From the NCBI RefSeq assembly GCF_036492635.1, contig NZ_AP025307.1:231323-295322 (forward strand): DNA of 64,000 nucleotides. Direction: 5' to 3'. Every line of letters starts with the position of its first letter. Within the stretch, counting starts at the first letter, position 1. The DNA comes from Aureibacter tunicatorum. Its GTDB lineage: Bacteria > Bacteroidota > Bacteroidia > Cytophagales > Cyclobacteriaceae. Of the stretch, positions 8,504-18,309 are shown one piece after another. Made by a program: the position numbers and the translations under genes. The notes under the pieces were generated by a model that did no database searches, had not been told where the DNA came from, and worked only from the letters and a program-made list of their open reading frames with translations.

Positions 8504-11500
8504 ATGGAAAATAAGTTAAAAGAAAACTTTTTCGCCAAAAGGCCGATAATGGCCTTTGTGATTTCAATCATTACTGTAATCGTCGGTTTTGTATCTCTGT
8601 TTCGTCTTCCGATTGAGCAATATCCGGAATTGACGCCGCCGATTGTACAGGTGATTGCTTCTTATGTTGGAGCAAATGCTGTCAGTGTTGAAAATTCCGT
8701 TGCCGCTCCTTTGGAACAGGAGATCAATGGTGTGGATAATATGATTTATATGAAATCCACCAATGCGAATGACGGAACAATGAATATTCAGGTTTCTTTC
8801 GATATAGGAACAGATCCTGATTTGAATACTGTTTTTACTCAAAACAGAGTTTCGGCGGCCACTCCAAAGCTTCCGGAAGAAGTTAAAAGGTATGGTGTGA
8901 CAACTAGAAAGTCGCTTCCGAATATTTTGATGTTGGCAACTTTGACATCTGACAAAGCTGAATATGATCAAAATTTTTTGGGCAACTATGCTTTGATCAA
9001 TATCAGGGATGTACTTTCAAGGATACCGGGTATTGGTAGAGTGGATGTGCTAGGAGCGAGTGAGTATTCGATGAGAATATGGGTAAAACCGGATTTGCTT
9101 GCTAAGTTGGGAATTACTATTCCTGAAATGATAAATTCCATTCAGGAGCAAAACGCAATTGTGCCCGGAGGTAAATTTGGCGCTGAGCCAGCACCTAAGG
9201 GAACAGAATTTACTTATACTGTTCGATTGCCAGATCGATTAGCTACTGAGAAGGAGTTTGGGAATATTGTAATCAGAACTAATTCCGATGGTAGTTTGGT
9301 GAAAATAAAAGATGTTGCCAGAGTTGAGTTGGGTGTTGAAACGTATAACGCCTTTACAAGACTTGATAAGAATACTGCATCGATTATCGCAATTTACCAG
9401 TCTCCGGGTTCTAATGCCGTTGAGCTGGCTGAAGAAGTTCAAACAACCTTAAATGAGCTTTCTGAGAGTTTTCCTGAAGGAGTAACGCATACCATATCTT
9501 TGGATACAACTAAGCCAATTACTGCGGGTATTAAGGAAATTGTGATAACACTGATTGTTGCCTTGATTTTGGTTATTTTAGTGGTATTTGTTTTCATTCA
9601 AGACTGGAGAGCGACTTTAATTCCTACTTTGGCTATTCCTGTTTCGCTTATAGGTGCATTCATATTGTTTCCTTTGTTGGGCTTTACGGTCAATGTGCTC
9701 TCATTATTAGGTTTAGTGCTTGCTATCGGTATTGTGGTTGATGATGCTATTGTGGTGGTGGAAGCGGTCCAAGTGTATGTGGATGAAGGCATGGATCGTA
9801 AACAAGCGGTGAGCAAGGCGATGTCAGAAGTAACAGCTCCTGTAATTGCGACGACTTTGGTGCTTGTAGCGGTATTTATACCTGTTGCCGCAATGGGAGG
9901 AATTACAGGTAGACTTTATCAGCAATTTGCGATTACTGTAGCCGTTTCTGTATGTTTTTCTTCAGTGAACGCTCTTACACTAAGTCCAGCGCTTTGTTCG
10001 ATATTATTGAAAAAAACAGAGCCAATGGGTGGACCTTTGGGAGCATTTTTCAAATGGTTTAATAAGATTTTTGATAGATCAACAAACTCTTATATGTCTT
10101 TCACAAAAGTTGTTGCCAGAAAGATCAAAAGAGGAGTTGTGTTTATCTTAATTGTTGTCGTTGGAGCGGGGATATTTGGCAAATTCGTGCCAAGTGGATT
10201 CATTCCAGAAGAGGATATGGGATATTTCTTTATTAATGTTCAATTGCCGGATGCGGCATCTCTTCAAAGAACCGACAAAGTAACGAAGGATATAGAGCAA
10301 ATGCTTGAAGGCGTTGGCGAAATAGAATATATTACTACTGCCGCAGGGTATAGCTTGTTGTCTGGAAGTTTATCTTCGAATTCCGGTTTCTTGTTTGTTA
10401 GTTTGAAGGAGTGGGACAAAAGAGATTTGACTGCGAAAGAAGTCGTACAGAAGGTCAATGGCATTTTATATCAAAATGTTATCGCGGCTCAAGCCTTTGC
10501 TTTTGGTCCTCCAGCAATTCCAGGTTTAGGAACAGGTTCTGGGTTTTCAATAGTGATTCAGGATAGAGGAGGAAATACTCCGGCATACTTAGCTGAAAAT
10601 ACAAATAAGTTCTTGCAAGCTGCTAACTCTAGGCCTGAGATTGCATCCGCTTTTACGACATTCCAAGCTAATGTGCCTCAGAAATATATTGACTTGAATA
10701 CAGATAAGATTCTTAAAACGGGAGTCACCTTAACAGATGTTTATACTACTTTCGGTTCCTTTTTAGGTGGCGCCTATGTGAATGACTTCAATAGATTTGG
10801 TAGGCTTTATAAAGCTTATATTCAAGCGGAGCCTGAATACAGGCAGAATTCCAAAGGTTTGGAGTTGTTTTTCGTCAAAGGAAGGGAAGGAAACAGTGTT
10901 CCTCTATCTACGCTTGTTGATGTGAAAGATGTTGTAGGTCCTGAATATACAAACAGGTTTAACTTATTACGTTCTGTGGAAGTGAATGGTGCCGCATCGC
11001 CTGGTTTTACCTCAGATGAAGCTCTTACTGCTCTTGAAGAAGTAGCGGCTGAAGTTCTTCCATCCGATATGCAATATTCTTGGACGGGTATGTCTTATCA
11101 AGAAAAGAAAGCTTCGGGAGCTGGAATGATCATATTTGTTTTCTCCTTGATTTTCGTGTTTTTGATTCTTGCGGCTCAATATGAGAGTTGGTCATTGCCA
11201 TTAAGTATTCTATTAGGAACACCTTTTGCGATTTTCGGAGCAATGATGATGTTGTTTGTTGCTAGATTATTCAGTCCTTCATTTGAAAATAACATTTTTG
11301 CCCAAATTTCATTGGTAATGTTGATAGCCATGGCTGCGAAGAATGCCATTCTTATTGTTGAGTTTGCCAAGATTAGGTTTGATGAGGGAATGAACTTGTA
11401 TGATGCAGCGATCAATGCGGCAAAATCAAGATTTAGGCCGATATTAATGACTGCATTCTCTTTTATTTTGGGAGTATTGCCTTTGGTTATCGCAACTGGA

Positions 11501-11680
11501 GCTGGAGCCGAGGCTAGAAAAGTCATGGGAATGGCCTTGCTTGGGGGAATGACAGTAGCGACTATATTGGGAGTCTTTATGTATCCAATGCTTTTTGTAT
11601 TGATAGGAAAGCTTTTCAAATATGAGCAAAAACGAGACAAATCGAACGCAAAAAATGGATTAGGAAATGAGAGCGTATAA
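8504..11680 (+). CDS. RND multidrug efflux transporter, HAE1 (AcrB) family
   Basis: The 1058-residue protein has the two-fold-repeated RND plan: a first membrane helix at residues 11-30, a large periplasmic loop, helices TM2-TM6, a second periplasmic loop, and the final helices. TM4 contains the proton-relay pair D413-D414 in GIVVDDAIVVVEA, and the TM6-side segment APVIATTLVLVAVFIPVA is canonical. The pore helix opening FFAKRPIMAFVIS is also standard. It exports hydrophobic drugs, bile salts or similar compounds by proton antiport. It forms one operon with the upstream adaptor and the downstream channel, whose gene overlaps it by 14 bases. No dedicated regulator is adjacent. Confidence 0.97.
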   Translation: MENKLKENFFAKRPIMAFVISIITVIVGFVSLFRLPIEQYPELTPPIVQVIASYVGANAVSVENSVAAPLEQEINGVDNMIYMKSTNANDGTMNIQVSFDIGTDPDLNTVFTQNRVSAATPKLPEEVKRYGVTTRKSLPNILMLATLTSDKAEYDQNFLGNYALINIRDVLSRIPGIGRVDVLGASEYSMRIWVKPDLLAKLGITIPEMINSIQEQNAIVPGGKFGAEPAPKGTEFTYTVRLPDRLATEKEFGNIVIRTNSDGSLVKIKDVARVELGVETYNAFTRLDKNTASIIAIYQSPGSNAVELAEEVQTTLNELSESFPEGVTHTISLDTTKPITAGIKEIVITLIVALILVILVVFVFIQDWRATLIPTLAIPVSLIGAFILFPLLGFTVNVLSLLGLVLAIGIVVDDAIVVVEAVQVYVDEGMDRKQAVSKAMSEVTAPVIATTLVLVAVFIPVAAMGGITGRLYQQFAITVAVSVCFSSVNALTLSPALCSILLKKTEPMGGPLGAFFKWFNKIFDRSTNSYMSFTKVVARKIKRGVVFILIVVVGAGIFGKFVPSGFIPEEDMGYFFINVQLPDAASLQRTDKVTKDIEQMLEGVGEIEYITTAAGYSLLSGSLSSNSGFLFVSLKEWDKRDLTAKEVVQKVNGILYQNVIAAQAFAFGPPAIPGLGTGSGFSIVIQDRGGNTPAYLAENTNKFLQAANSRPEIASAFTTFQANVPQKYIDLNTDKILKTGVTLTDVYTTFGSFLGGAYVNDFNRFGRLYKAYIQAEPEYRQNSKGLELFFVKGREGNSVPLSTLVDVKDVVGPEYTNRFNLLRSVEVNGAASPGFTSDEALTALEEVAAEVLPSDMQYSWTGMSYQEKKASGAGMIIFVFSLIFVFLILAAQYESWSLPLSILLGTPFAIFGAMMMLFVARLFSPSFENNIFAQISLVMLIAMAAKNAILIVEFAKIRFDEGMNLYDAAINAAKSRFRPILMTAFSFILGVLPLVIATGAGAEARKVMGMALLGGMTVATILGVFMYPMLFVLIGKLFKYEQKRDKSNAKNGLGNESV

Positions 11681-13082
11681 AATTCATATAGCAATATTTC
11701 TGGCCTTTGTATTATCGCTTGGCAGTTGTAAAATTGGCAAGAATTATAAAGGAATAGAAGTGGAGATGCCGGAAGACTATCTGCAAACCCACAATAGTCT
11801 TGAAGAAGATTATAATCTCAAATGGTGGGATTTGATTGATGACCCTGTTTTGGACTCTTTGATTAGAGTTGGTCTTGAAAATAACAAGGATTTGGAGATA
11901 GCGGCTCAAAGAGTTATTCAAGCTAGAGCCGAGCTAGCTGTGCAAAAAGTTGAGCTCCTTCCAAAATTAAACTATCAAGGCCAGGCTCAGCGAGGTAATG
12001 TGATACAAGGCGGTGTTCCAACAAATGGTGGACCTGGAAATATATTCGTAGGAGCAGGTAGTTTGTCATGGGAAATTGACTTTTGGGGCAAGTTTCGCAG
12101 ATTAAGCGAAGCTGCTCAAGCTCAGTTGTTGGCTTCGGAATTTGGCATGAGGGCTGTTCAAGTAGGATTAATTAGCCAAATAGCAACTACTTATTTCCAG
12201 TTGTTGGATTTTAGATCTCGATTGAATATTTCACGTATGACTTTGTCGTCAAGAGATAGTTCGGTTGCTTTGGTGGAAGCAAGGTTCATTGCTGGTATTG
12301 TGCCTGAAATTGACTTGAACCAAGCGCAGATTCAGAGAGCTATTGCGGCTGCATCTATTCCATTGTATGAAAGATCAGCTGTTCAAACAGAGAATACATT
12401 AAGCAACCTGATAGGAGATAATCCTCAAAAAATCAGATCAGGAAAAAGTCTTGAAAATCAAAAAATGTATGTTGATATTCCGACAGGATTGCCTTCAACA
12501 TTGTTGAATAGAAGGCCTGATATTCTTCAAGCTGAGCAGATAGTTATTTCTCAAAATGCCAGTGTTGGTGTTGCTCAAGCAATGAGATTCCCATCTTTCA
12601 ATCTTACAGGTTTGTTAGGATTGGCCAGTAATGATCTATCGACAATTACAGATGGATGGCCGGCATGGAATATTCAAGGTGGTTTGACAGGTCCTTTATT
12701 TAATTGGGGACAAAACTTGAGAAGAGTTGAAATCGCCAAAAGCCAACATAAAGAATCAATTATCGCTTATGAAAACACTGTTATAACAGCGCTATCTGAA
12801 GTAGAGAATGCATTGATTGGAATTAAGACGCTAAAAGATGAAGTAGAGGTAAGAATCGCCCATGTTGAGGCGGCAAATAACGCTTTGTTTCTTTCAAAAG
12901 AAAGATATGACAAAGGGGTAACGAGTTATTTGGAATATTTGGAAGCTCAGAGGCAATCATTTGACGCTCAACTAGGTTTAGCACAAGCTAGACAAGAACT
13001 ATTAAGCTCATACGCTTTGATATATAAAGCCTTAGGTGGCGGTTGGTTGGATGAAGATGAAGAGACTGTTACTCAGCCTTAA
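11667..13082 (+). CDS. Outer-membrane efflux channel (TolC/OprM, NodT family) lipoprotein
   Basis: The 471-residue protein carries a lipobox LGSC (Cys21) and the two TolC-like repeats. The signature regions are WWDLIDDPVLDSLI near residue 54, WEIDFWGKFRRL near 133, DLNQAQIQRA, and the second-repeat LLNRRPDILQAEQ with GGLTGPLFNWGQ and KERYDKGVTSYLEYLEAQR. It forms the trimeric outer-membrane duct of the tripartite pump. The start overlaps the end of the pump gene by 14 bases. A strong intrinsic terminator follows at 13119-13150, closing the operon. Confidence 0.95.
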   Translation: MRAYKIHIAIFLAFVLSLGSCKIGKNYKGIEVEMPEDYLQTHNSLEEDYNLKWWDLIDDPVLDSLIRVGLENNKDLEIAAQRVIQARAELAVQKVELLPKLNYQGQAQRGNVIQGGVPTNGGPGNIFVGAGSLSWEIDFWGKFRRLSEAAQAQLLASEFGMRAVQVGLISQIATTYFQLLDFRSRLNISRMTLSSRDSSVALVEARFIAGIVPEIDLNQAQIQRAIAAASIPLYERSAVQTENTLSNLIGDNPQKIRSGKSLENQKMYVDIPTGLPSTLLNRRPDILQAEQIVISQNASVGVAQAMRFPSFNLTGLLGLASNDLSTITDGWPAWNIQGGLTGPLFNWGQNLRRVEIAKSQHKESIIAYENTVITALSEVENALIGIKTLKDEVEVRIAHVEAANNALFLSKERYDKGVTSYLEYLEAQRQSFDAQLGLAQARQELLSSYALIYKALGGGWLDEDEETVTQP

Positions 13083-13118
13083 TTTTATCAAATAAATAAT
13101 TATTAATTTTTAGTTGTT

Positions 13119-13150
13119 AAAAGTTGTTCTAGTAAGAGCAACTTTTTTTT
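13119..13150 (+). terminator. Intrinsic terminator of the RND efflux operon
   Basis: A 12-bp stem (arms 13119-13130 and 13135-13146, one G-U pair), a 4-base loop and a run of eight T residues sit 36 bases after the stop of the channel gene. This is a textbook intrinsic terminator. Confidence 0.9.
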
Positions 13151-13231
13151 ATGAAATTTTTAATTGGTATATACTTAATTGCCGCATAAGTTCGTTATAA
13201 GTTTCAAGATGTGATAATTAAGTTTAAAAAT

Positions 13232-13798
13232 ATGCCATTTAGAATTTTACTGGTAATTTTTTTATGTTCATTGGCACTTCATGATGTGAAGGCACAGTCC
13301 GATAAATCAATTGCTGAAGCTTGCAAGACTTTTTTTCAGAGAAACAATGGTTCTGAAAATCAATTTTACATTGGAGCATTGATGACGGTTGAGAGTTCCC
13401 CTACTTTTGGTGGAAATTTTTTATACTACGCTTCAAAGAAAGGAAGATTTGCCAGGAGGAGAGAATTGTCGAAAATAGGTTTTGGCGCTTCTTTTTTAAT
13501 TAGCCCTCAATTCCCATATGACGCAGAAAATAACGTGCTTAGAACAAGCACGATAACAGGCCAATTAAGCTGGAGAGCTACAGGGATGTTGCATCTGATA
13601 GCAGGAGCTGGAGTTAAGATTTCCGATCATGAAATGCCGGAAGGTTTTACGGGTTTGACTATAGAGTCAAGAAGCGAGCCGATAGGAGACTTTGGAGTTT
13701 TATTGAATTTAGCATCGAGCACTAGAGTTCCGGTTTTTTTGCAATTTATGGTAAATACGGATTTGGATTTTAAAGTGGGATTAGGCTTAAGCTTTTGA
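13232..13798 (+). CDS. Small outer-membrane beta-barrel-like protein
   Basis: From ATG 13232 the protein is 188 residues with a signal peptide (MPFRILLVIFLCSLALHDVKAQ). An upstream GTG at 13211 only adds seven residues ahead of it, so 13232 is preferred. The mature part has alternating strands with Gly/aromatic turns (FYIGALMTVESSPTFGGNFL) and ends DFKVGLGLSF, a typical barrel C-terminus with a final aromatic residue. No named family is recognised. It leads a same-strand unit with three lipoprotein genes that follow within a few bases, so it may be the outer-membrane partner of those lipoproteins. Confidence 0.6.
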   Translation: MPFRILLVIFLCSLALHDVKAQSDKSIAEACKTFFQRNNGSENQFYIGALMTVESSPTFGGNFLYYASKKGRFARRRELSKIGFGASFLISPQFPYDAENNVLRTSTITGQLSWRATGMLHLIAGAGVKISDHEMPEGFTGLTIESRSEPIGDFGVLLNLASSTRVPVFLQFMVNTDLDFKVGLGLSF

Positions 13799-13800
13799 GT

Positions 13801-14607
13801 ATGAAAAAATCAATATATTTAGTTTTTGTCTTATTTCTTTTGGCTGCATGCAAGCAAAGCTATACCGTTGAGATGAAATTTCCGGTGACTAATTTTGAGA
13901 TCAATATTCTTGCTGAAGAAGATGATGAATCAGTGGATGGAATAACATATGCTGTTTTTAGTATTTCAGAGGATAGTGTCTTTAGCGATCGAGACATGTT
14001 GGTTAGAGTCCCTGCAGACTACTTAAGCAATATGAAGTATTTGTCAGTGTTGATGACTGAGCCGGGTATAGTGTACATCACCTCTTTGTATTTGACAGAT
14101 GCAAATGGGCTTATAAAAGCTTATGTTCCAAAACACACTTCGGAAGAAGCTGATCTAGTCAGCAGACCACTGCCCTTGAGGCTTGAGAGATTGGTTAATG
14201 AAACATATCACGAAAAAATTGAAGCCTTGCCAAATAACTTCAATGGAGAGGAAGGCAAATACATTGACGGAATATTTGAAATTGTTCAGCCGGCGGCCTT
14301 GTCTGTTGTAGCGACATATTTTGATATATCAACATCTGGTTGGGAATTTGCTGAGGGCAATCTTAAAATATCAGACAGCTCTTCGGGTAAAGTATATTAT
14401 GAAGGAGAATTGATGGGTATTGGCCATGTGTTTTTCCCAAAAGGAAATCTTATTAAGGTCAATTTTACTCCTAAAGAATCAATGACTATGCAAAAAGCCG
14501 ATTTAATAAGGGATTCCAACACCTTTCCAATGGAAATACAGGATGACAAGAGCGTAGTGTATGAATTCATTCATGACGATCATTTGAAATTTACTTTTAA
14601 TAAATAA
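13801..14607 (+). CDS. Lipoprotein, member 1 of a tandem paralogous trio
   Basis: From ATG 13801 the protein is 268 residues with a lipobox LAAC (Cys17). A TTG six bases upstream overlaps the previous stop and is ignored. I do not recognise a named family. The mature part resembles the next two gene products: a beta-rich domain with a stretch ITSLYLTDANGLIKAYVPK that aligns with ISAVIKEDASGNIVANIPQK in the next protein and with the Pro-Lys-containing AAIVPKKGS of the third. It probably sits in the outer membrane or on the surface. It follows the barrel gene with a 2-base gap, indicating one transcript. Confidence 0.65.
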   Translation: MKKSIYLVFVLFLLAACKQSYTVEMKFPVTNFEINILAEEDDESVDGITYAVFSISEDSVFSDRDMLVRVPADYLSNMKYLSVLMTEPGIVYITSLYLTDANGLIKAYVPKHTSEEADLVSRPLPLRLERLVNETYHEKIEALPNNFNGEEGKYIDGIFEIVQPAALSVVATYFDISTSGWEFAEGNLKISDSSSGKVYYEGELMGIGHVFFPKGNLIKVNFTPKESMTMQKADLIRDSNTFPMEIQDDKSVVYEFIHDDHLKFTFNK

Positions 14608-14611
14608 ACAT

Positions 14612-15547
14612 ATGAAAAACCTTATTTACTCAATTTTAGCAATTGGAGCTATATTTTTATCCAGTTGTTCAAATAGCGATTTGGATGAAAAAGATACTCC
14701 AAGTCCTGTGTCTCAGATGAACTTTAATATCAACATTGATGAAGTAGAGGATATCGCATCAGCTAGTAGATCAGCGGCTACAAGCTCTGTATCTTGGTGG
14801 GGTAATGATGTTTCAGTTGTATTTGAATATCAAATTTACAATGCGAATACTGCAGTAGGCACTAGCCAAACGGTTGAAAGCAAAGGTGTATACTATGGAG
14901 ATGTATTGACTATAGAGCCAATTTACATTGAAGGAGTATTTGATCAATTCGAGTTGATCTCTGCTGTTATTAAAGAGGATGCGTCGGGAAATATTGTAGC
15001 TAATATACCCCAAAAAGGTTCTAAATACGAAAGCTTTGTCTCAGAGCCTTTGGCGCATAAGTACGCTGCCGCAAATGGAGAAATCACTACTTTGAATTTG
15101 ACATTTGTTGATAATACAGATATTCCATTGAAGGACTTTGGATATGTTGGCTTTGCAATTGGAAAAGATGAGATTATCACTGTTGATTCATATTTTTCTA
15201 TCGCAGCTTTAAAATTTGATGGTACGGATTGGGTGTCTGCTGCTGATAGCGTGATTATTAAGGATAATGCAGGAAATGAGTTTACGTATTTGAAAGTGAA
15301 TAACTCTGATCCAAATGACAAAGATGAGTTCTATGAAATATATCTTCCTAGCACATTTGATTATTTGGACCCAAATGCAAAGTCATTCACTGTACCTGAT
15401 GATATTGTTTTGTATGAAGGAGGAACTGCAATTAATATTCACTCTTTTAAGGATGAAGGTTTGGGTACTGTAGAATATACAGACGGAGATCCATCAGTTG
15501 AGGCACAGATTGTAGATGATAATGTTTACACAATTATTATAAAATAA
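14612..15547 (+). CDS. Lipoprotein, member 2 of a tandem paralogous trio
   Basis: The 311-residue protein has a lipobox LSSC (Cys19). After an Asp/Ser-rich linker comes the shared beta-rich domain, with motifs that recur in its neighbour: SASRSA near residue 50, a GDVLTIEPIYIEG strand near residue 90, VANIPQKGSKY, and DFGYVGFAIG near residue 178. The third protein carries ASASRSQ, VFEPLYLQV, AIVPKKGSS and DFGYVGMGIY in the same order. The gene begins 4 bases after its upstream neighbour. No catalytic motif is visible; a ligand-binding or structural surface role is a guess. Confidence 0.7.
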   Translation: MKNLIYSILAIGAIFLSSCSNSDLDEKDTPSPVSQMNFNINIDEVEDIASASRSAATSSVSWWGNDVSVVFEYQIYNANTAVGTSQTVESKGVYYGDVLTIEPIYIEGVFDQFELISAVIKEDASGNIVANIPQKGSKYESFVSEPLAHKYAAANGEITTLNLTFVDNTDIPLKDFGYVGFAIGKDEIITVDSYFSIAALKFDGTDWVSAADSVIIKDNAGNEFTYLKVNNSDPNDKDEFYEIYLPSTFDYLDPNAKSFTVPDDIVLYEGGTAINIHSFKDEGLGTVEYTDGDPSVEAQIVDDNVYTIIIK

Positions 15548-15560
15548 TTTATTCTTAGAT

Positions 15561-17378
15561 ATGCGGACGATATTAAAATTTTTCATAGTGTTGAGTATTG
15601 TTTCAAGTTTTGGATGCAAATCCAATACTGAAATGAATTCGCCTGTTAATTTATCCAGCGAGATAAGTTTTTCGTCCAGCATATATAAAACTGACTTAGT
15701 AGGCGAAGCATTAACAGCAAGTGCTTCAAGAAGCCAATCAGTCAATGATTGGTACCCTTTTGTGGACTCTTTAGTTTTGGTTTATACGATAGATGCTTCG
15801 CCTGCTGTTAGAATTGCTCTTCCTAAGATTTCTTCTGCTACAAGTGCCGAGTTGGTGTTTGAGCCTTTGTATTTGCAAGTTCCCAGTGGATCAACCTTTG
15901 AAGTTTTGGAAGCGGGCTTGCAGGTCACAGATACTTCTTGGAGTCCAGATTGGAAAAGTGATCCTATGTACCCAATGGCTGCTATTGTCCCAAAAAAGGG
16001 TTCGTCAATGGCCAAATGGATAGACGAATCCGATGCGTTGCCAATATCAGCGATCATTGAAAATGATGTGCAGAGTTTAGCGCTTCATATGGTAGAGTCT
16101 GTCGGCTATAATAGGTCTGACTTTGGGTACGTTGGTATGGGAATATATTTGGACGCAGGACCAATTGTATTTTATTATCAAGGAGCTTTTAGCGGCAATG
16201 GAACTCAGGAAAATGGTTTGTTTTCGATTTATGATGACGCTCAAAAGTTGATTGGTGACAAAGTATATGAGCATCAATTTCCAGCTCCGGCGACAAGAGT
16301 CGTTGTGGAATCTGATCCAAATGCTCCTTCGAATTCGATTCCACTATATTTTGATTATTCCGACCCCGTAATTTATGAAATGAAAAAGTGGAATGCAGCT
16401 TTATCTACTTGGGTTTTAGAAAGCGAACCATTTACAGCAATTACAGGAGAGTATTTCAAATTAGAAATCATTCAGAATTTGGATGTGGTTTATGTGGACG
16501 GTAGCAAGCCTAGTTCTGGCAATGGTTTAAGTTGGCTGGAAGCAAAAAGAACGATTCAAGAAGGTATAGATTTGGCTTTTCAAAAAACTGTAGCTGAAGG
16601 CAAAAAGTATCAAGTGTGGGTGAAAAGCGGAGTTTATTCATTCACAGGCAGAGATAACTATTTGGTTTTAAGGACAGGTTTAGAAGTTTACGGAAGTTTT
16701 GCTGGAAATGAAAACTCTCTTACCCAAAGAGATTTAACTGCTTATACAACTTCTATGGTTGGTGATAACACATTGAACGGACCGATTATTAAAGCTGATG
16801 GACTTGATAGCGAAACTTTATTGGATGGCTTTTCAGTAAGAGGTGCCAATGGAAATAGCGCGCTTGACATTGATAATTCGAGTTTGACTGTAAGCAATGT
16901 TGTTTTCCGAAATAATTTTACAACAGATCGTGGGGCCGCTGTTCACATAAGTAATGGCTATCCTCAATTTGTAAATTGCGTTTTTGAAAATAATTCAGCT
17001 AGGGTAGATGGTGGAGCAGTATTCAATGACAGAGGTTTTCCTAAGTTTGAGAATTGCACGTTCAATTCAAACTCTACGTATTTCAATGGTAGCGCTATTT
17101 ACGTTCGCTATGATAATTTGGAAGTTTTGAATTGTACGTTCCTGCAAAATACAACAGTGTATAGTGGGTATGCTGGAGGTGCTATATTCTTAAGCAATTC
17201 AAGCTTGAGGCTTACAGGCACAGAATTCAAGCGTAATAATCGCTATGCTATATCCAGCTCTAATAGTGCCAACGGATTTATTGATGGAGGAGGCAATTGT
17301 TTTGGTACGGGAGTAGACGCTAATTTGCCGACTAATGTCAATAACCTAAATAATGTGAATATCGGAAACTGCCCTTGA
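15561..17378 (+). CDS. Lipoprotein with paralogous N-terminal domain and C-terminal right-handed beta-helix
   Basis: The 605-residue protein has a lipobox SFGC (Cys19). Residues about 30-300 match the domain shared with the preceding two lipoproteins (ASASRSQ, VFEPLYLQV, AIVPKKGSS, DFGYVGMGIYLD). Residues about 305-605 form a parallel beta-helix of the DUF1565/pectate-lyase-like type: DGSKPSSGNGLSWLEAKRT opens it, followed by Asn/Phe-ladder repeats such as NVVFRNNFTTDRGAAVHIS, NCVFENNSARVDGGAVFN and NCTFNSNSTYFNGSAIYV. These helices often bind or cleave polysaccharide, but no catalytic residues can be named. A bidirectional hairpin follows the gene. Confidence 0.8.
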   Translation: MRTILKFFIVLSIVSSFGCKSNTEMNSPVNLSSEISFSSSIYKTDLVGEALTASASRSQSVNDWYPFVDSLVLVYTIDASPAVRIALPKISSATSAELVFEPLYLQVPSGSTFEVLEAGLQVTDTSWSPDWKSDPMYPMAAIVPKKGSSMAKWIDESDALPISAIIENDVQSLALHMVESVGYNRSDFGYVGMGIYLDAGPIVFYYQGAFSGNGTQENGLFSIYDDAQKLIGDKVYEHQFPAPATRVVVESDPNAPSNSIPLYFDYSDPVIYEMKKWNAALSTWVLESEPFTAITGEYFKLEIIQNLDVVYVDGSKPSSGNGLSWLEAKRTIQEGIDLAFQKTVAEGKKYQVWVKSGVYSFTGRDNYLVLRTGLEVYGSFAGNENSLTQRDLTAYTTSMVGDNTLNGPIIKADGLDSETLLDGFSVRGANGNSALDIDNSSLTVSNVVFRNNFTTDRGAAVHISNGYPQFVNCVFENNSARVDGGAVFNDRGFPKFENCTFNSNSTYFNGSAIYVRYDNLEVLNCTFLQNTTVYSGYAGGAIFLSNSSLRLTGTEFKRNNRYAISSSNSANGFIDGGGNCFGTGVDANLPTNVNNLNNVNIGNCP

Positions 17379-17401
17379 TCATAAGGATTATTTATAGAAA
17401 T

Positions 17402-17437
17402 AAAAGCTGGCAGGTAATATAAACTGTCAGCTTTTTT
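17402..17437. terminator. Bidirectional terminator between convergent genes
   Basis: A 12-bp stem (17402-17413 with 17424-17435, one G-U pair) is followed by T residues on the + strand and by T residues on the - strand too. It lies between the lipoprotein stop (17378) and the esterase stop (17440), so it can serve both transcripts. Confidence 0.85.
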
Positions 17438-17439
17438 AT

Positions 17440-18309
17440 TTAGTTCATAAAGCTCTTATTGATGAACTTGAGACCGTTGACGATTCCTGTTCGCCAGTAT
17501 TCCCAATCATGTCCACCATTTCTCATGATAAATTCATGCTCGATTCCTCTTTTTCTCATAATGATATGCATCATTGAATTCCCTTCGTATAGGAAATCAT
17601 CATCTCCGCAATCAAAATACCATCTTACTTGATTCAAATCATTGGGGTTTCTGTTCGTGAATACATGTAAAGGGTTGCTTGTTTTCCAGTTGGAGGTAAT
17701 TCTTTTTTTACCTTTTAGATCATCTCCAAGCATATCTCCGAACCGTTCATTGAAAGTAGTTTGATCCAATGAAATCAATTGCTCATCTGTCCAAAAAGCT
17801 CCGCTTAGAGCGACTGAAGAACCGAATAAACCAGAATGGTTAGTGCTAATCATCGTTGCGCCAAAGCCTCCCATTGATAGACCAGCGATTGCTCTGTAGC
17901 TTTTTTCAGTTCTTATGCTATATTCATTTTCAATGTAGGGGATGAACTCATTGATGAACATGTCTTGGTAGCTCCATTTTCCATTTGAAGCATTTAGGTA
18001 ATAGCAATTCCCTGCGTCTGGCATGATGATGATGCAAGGACTTAACTCTCCTGATTCTATCATTCTATCGGCGGTCTGTTTGATAGCTCCTTTTTGAACC
18101 CAATTGGTATTTGATCCAGTGTAGCCATGTAACAAATAGACTACTGGATATTTCATCTTTGAAGAATTATAACCTTCAGGCAGATAAACACTATATTTTA
18201 CATTTGAATTGAGTATCTGGCTCTTATGTTCCAGATCTTCTAGAACGATGCTTTGGGAAAATGAATAAAAAGAAGAAATTGTAAGCAGTAATGTTAAAAA
18301 ATATTTCAT
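17440..18309 (-). CDS. Secreted esterase, alpha/beta hydrolase (esterase D/feruloyl-esterase-like)
   Basis: The 289-residue protein has a signal peptide (MKYFLTLLLTISSFYSFSQ). Motifs of the putative esterase family are clear: oxyanion region VVYLLHGYTGSNTNW, nucleophile elbow GLSMGGFGA, acid region FDCGDDDFLYEGN and catalytic His in RNGGHDWEYW. These fit a Ser-Asp-His triad. Related secreted enzymes remove acetyl or feruloyl groups from plant polysaccharide or hydrolyse S-formylglutathione; the signal peptide favours a periplasmic or extracellular carbohydrate esterase. It is a single-gene unit, convergent with the lipoprotein operon. Confidence 0.9.
   Translation of the reverse strand: MKYFLTLLLTISSFYSFSQSIVLEDLEHKSQILNSNVKYSVYLPEGYNSSKMKYPVVYLLHGYTGSNTNWVQKGAIKQTADRMIESGELSPCIIIMPDAGNCYYLNASNGKWSYQDMFINEFIPYIENEYSIRTEKSYRAIAGLSMGGFGATMISTNHSGLFGSSVALSGAFWTDEQLISLDQTTFNERFGDMLGDDLKGKKRITSNWKTSNPLHVFTNRNPNDLNQVRWYFDCGDDDFLYEGNSMMHIIMRKRGIEHEFIMRNGGHDWEYWRTGIVNGLKFINKSFMN

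Noticed and set aside
8564..8971. Reverse ORF of 135 codons opposite the start of the RND pump
   Set aside because: Antisense shadow; composition lacks protein-like motifs.
11176..11694. Reverse ORF of 172 codons opposite the RND pump
   Set aside because: Shadow of the conserved transporter helices in another frame; no start context or known family.
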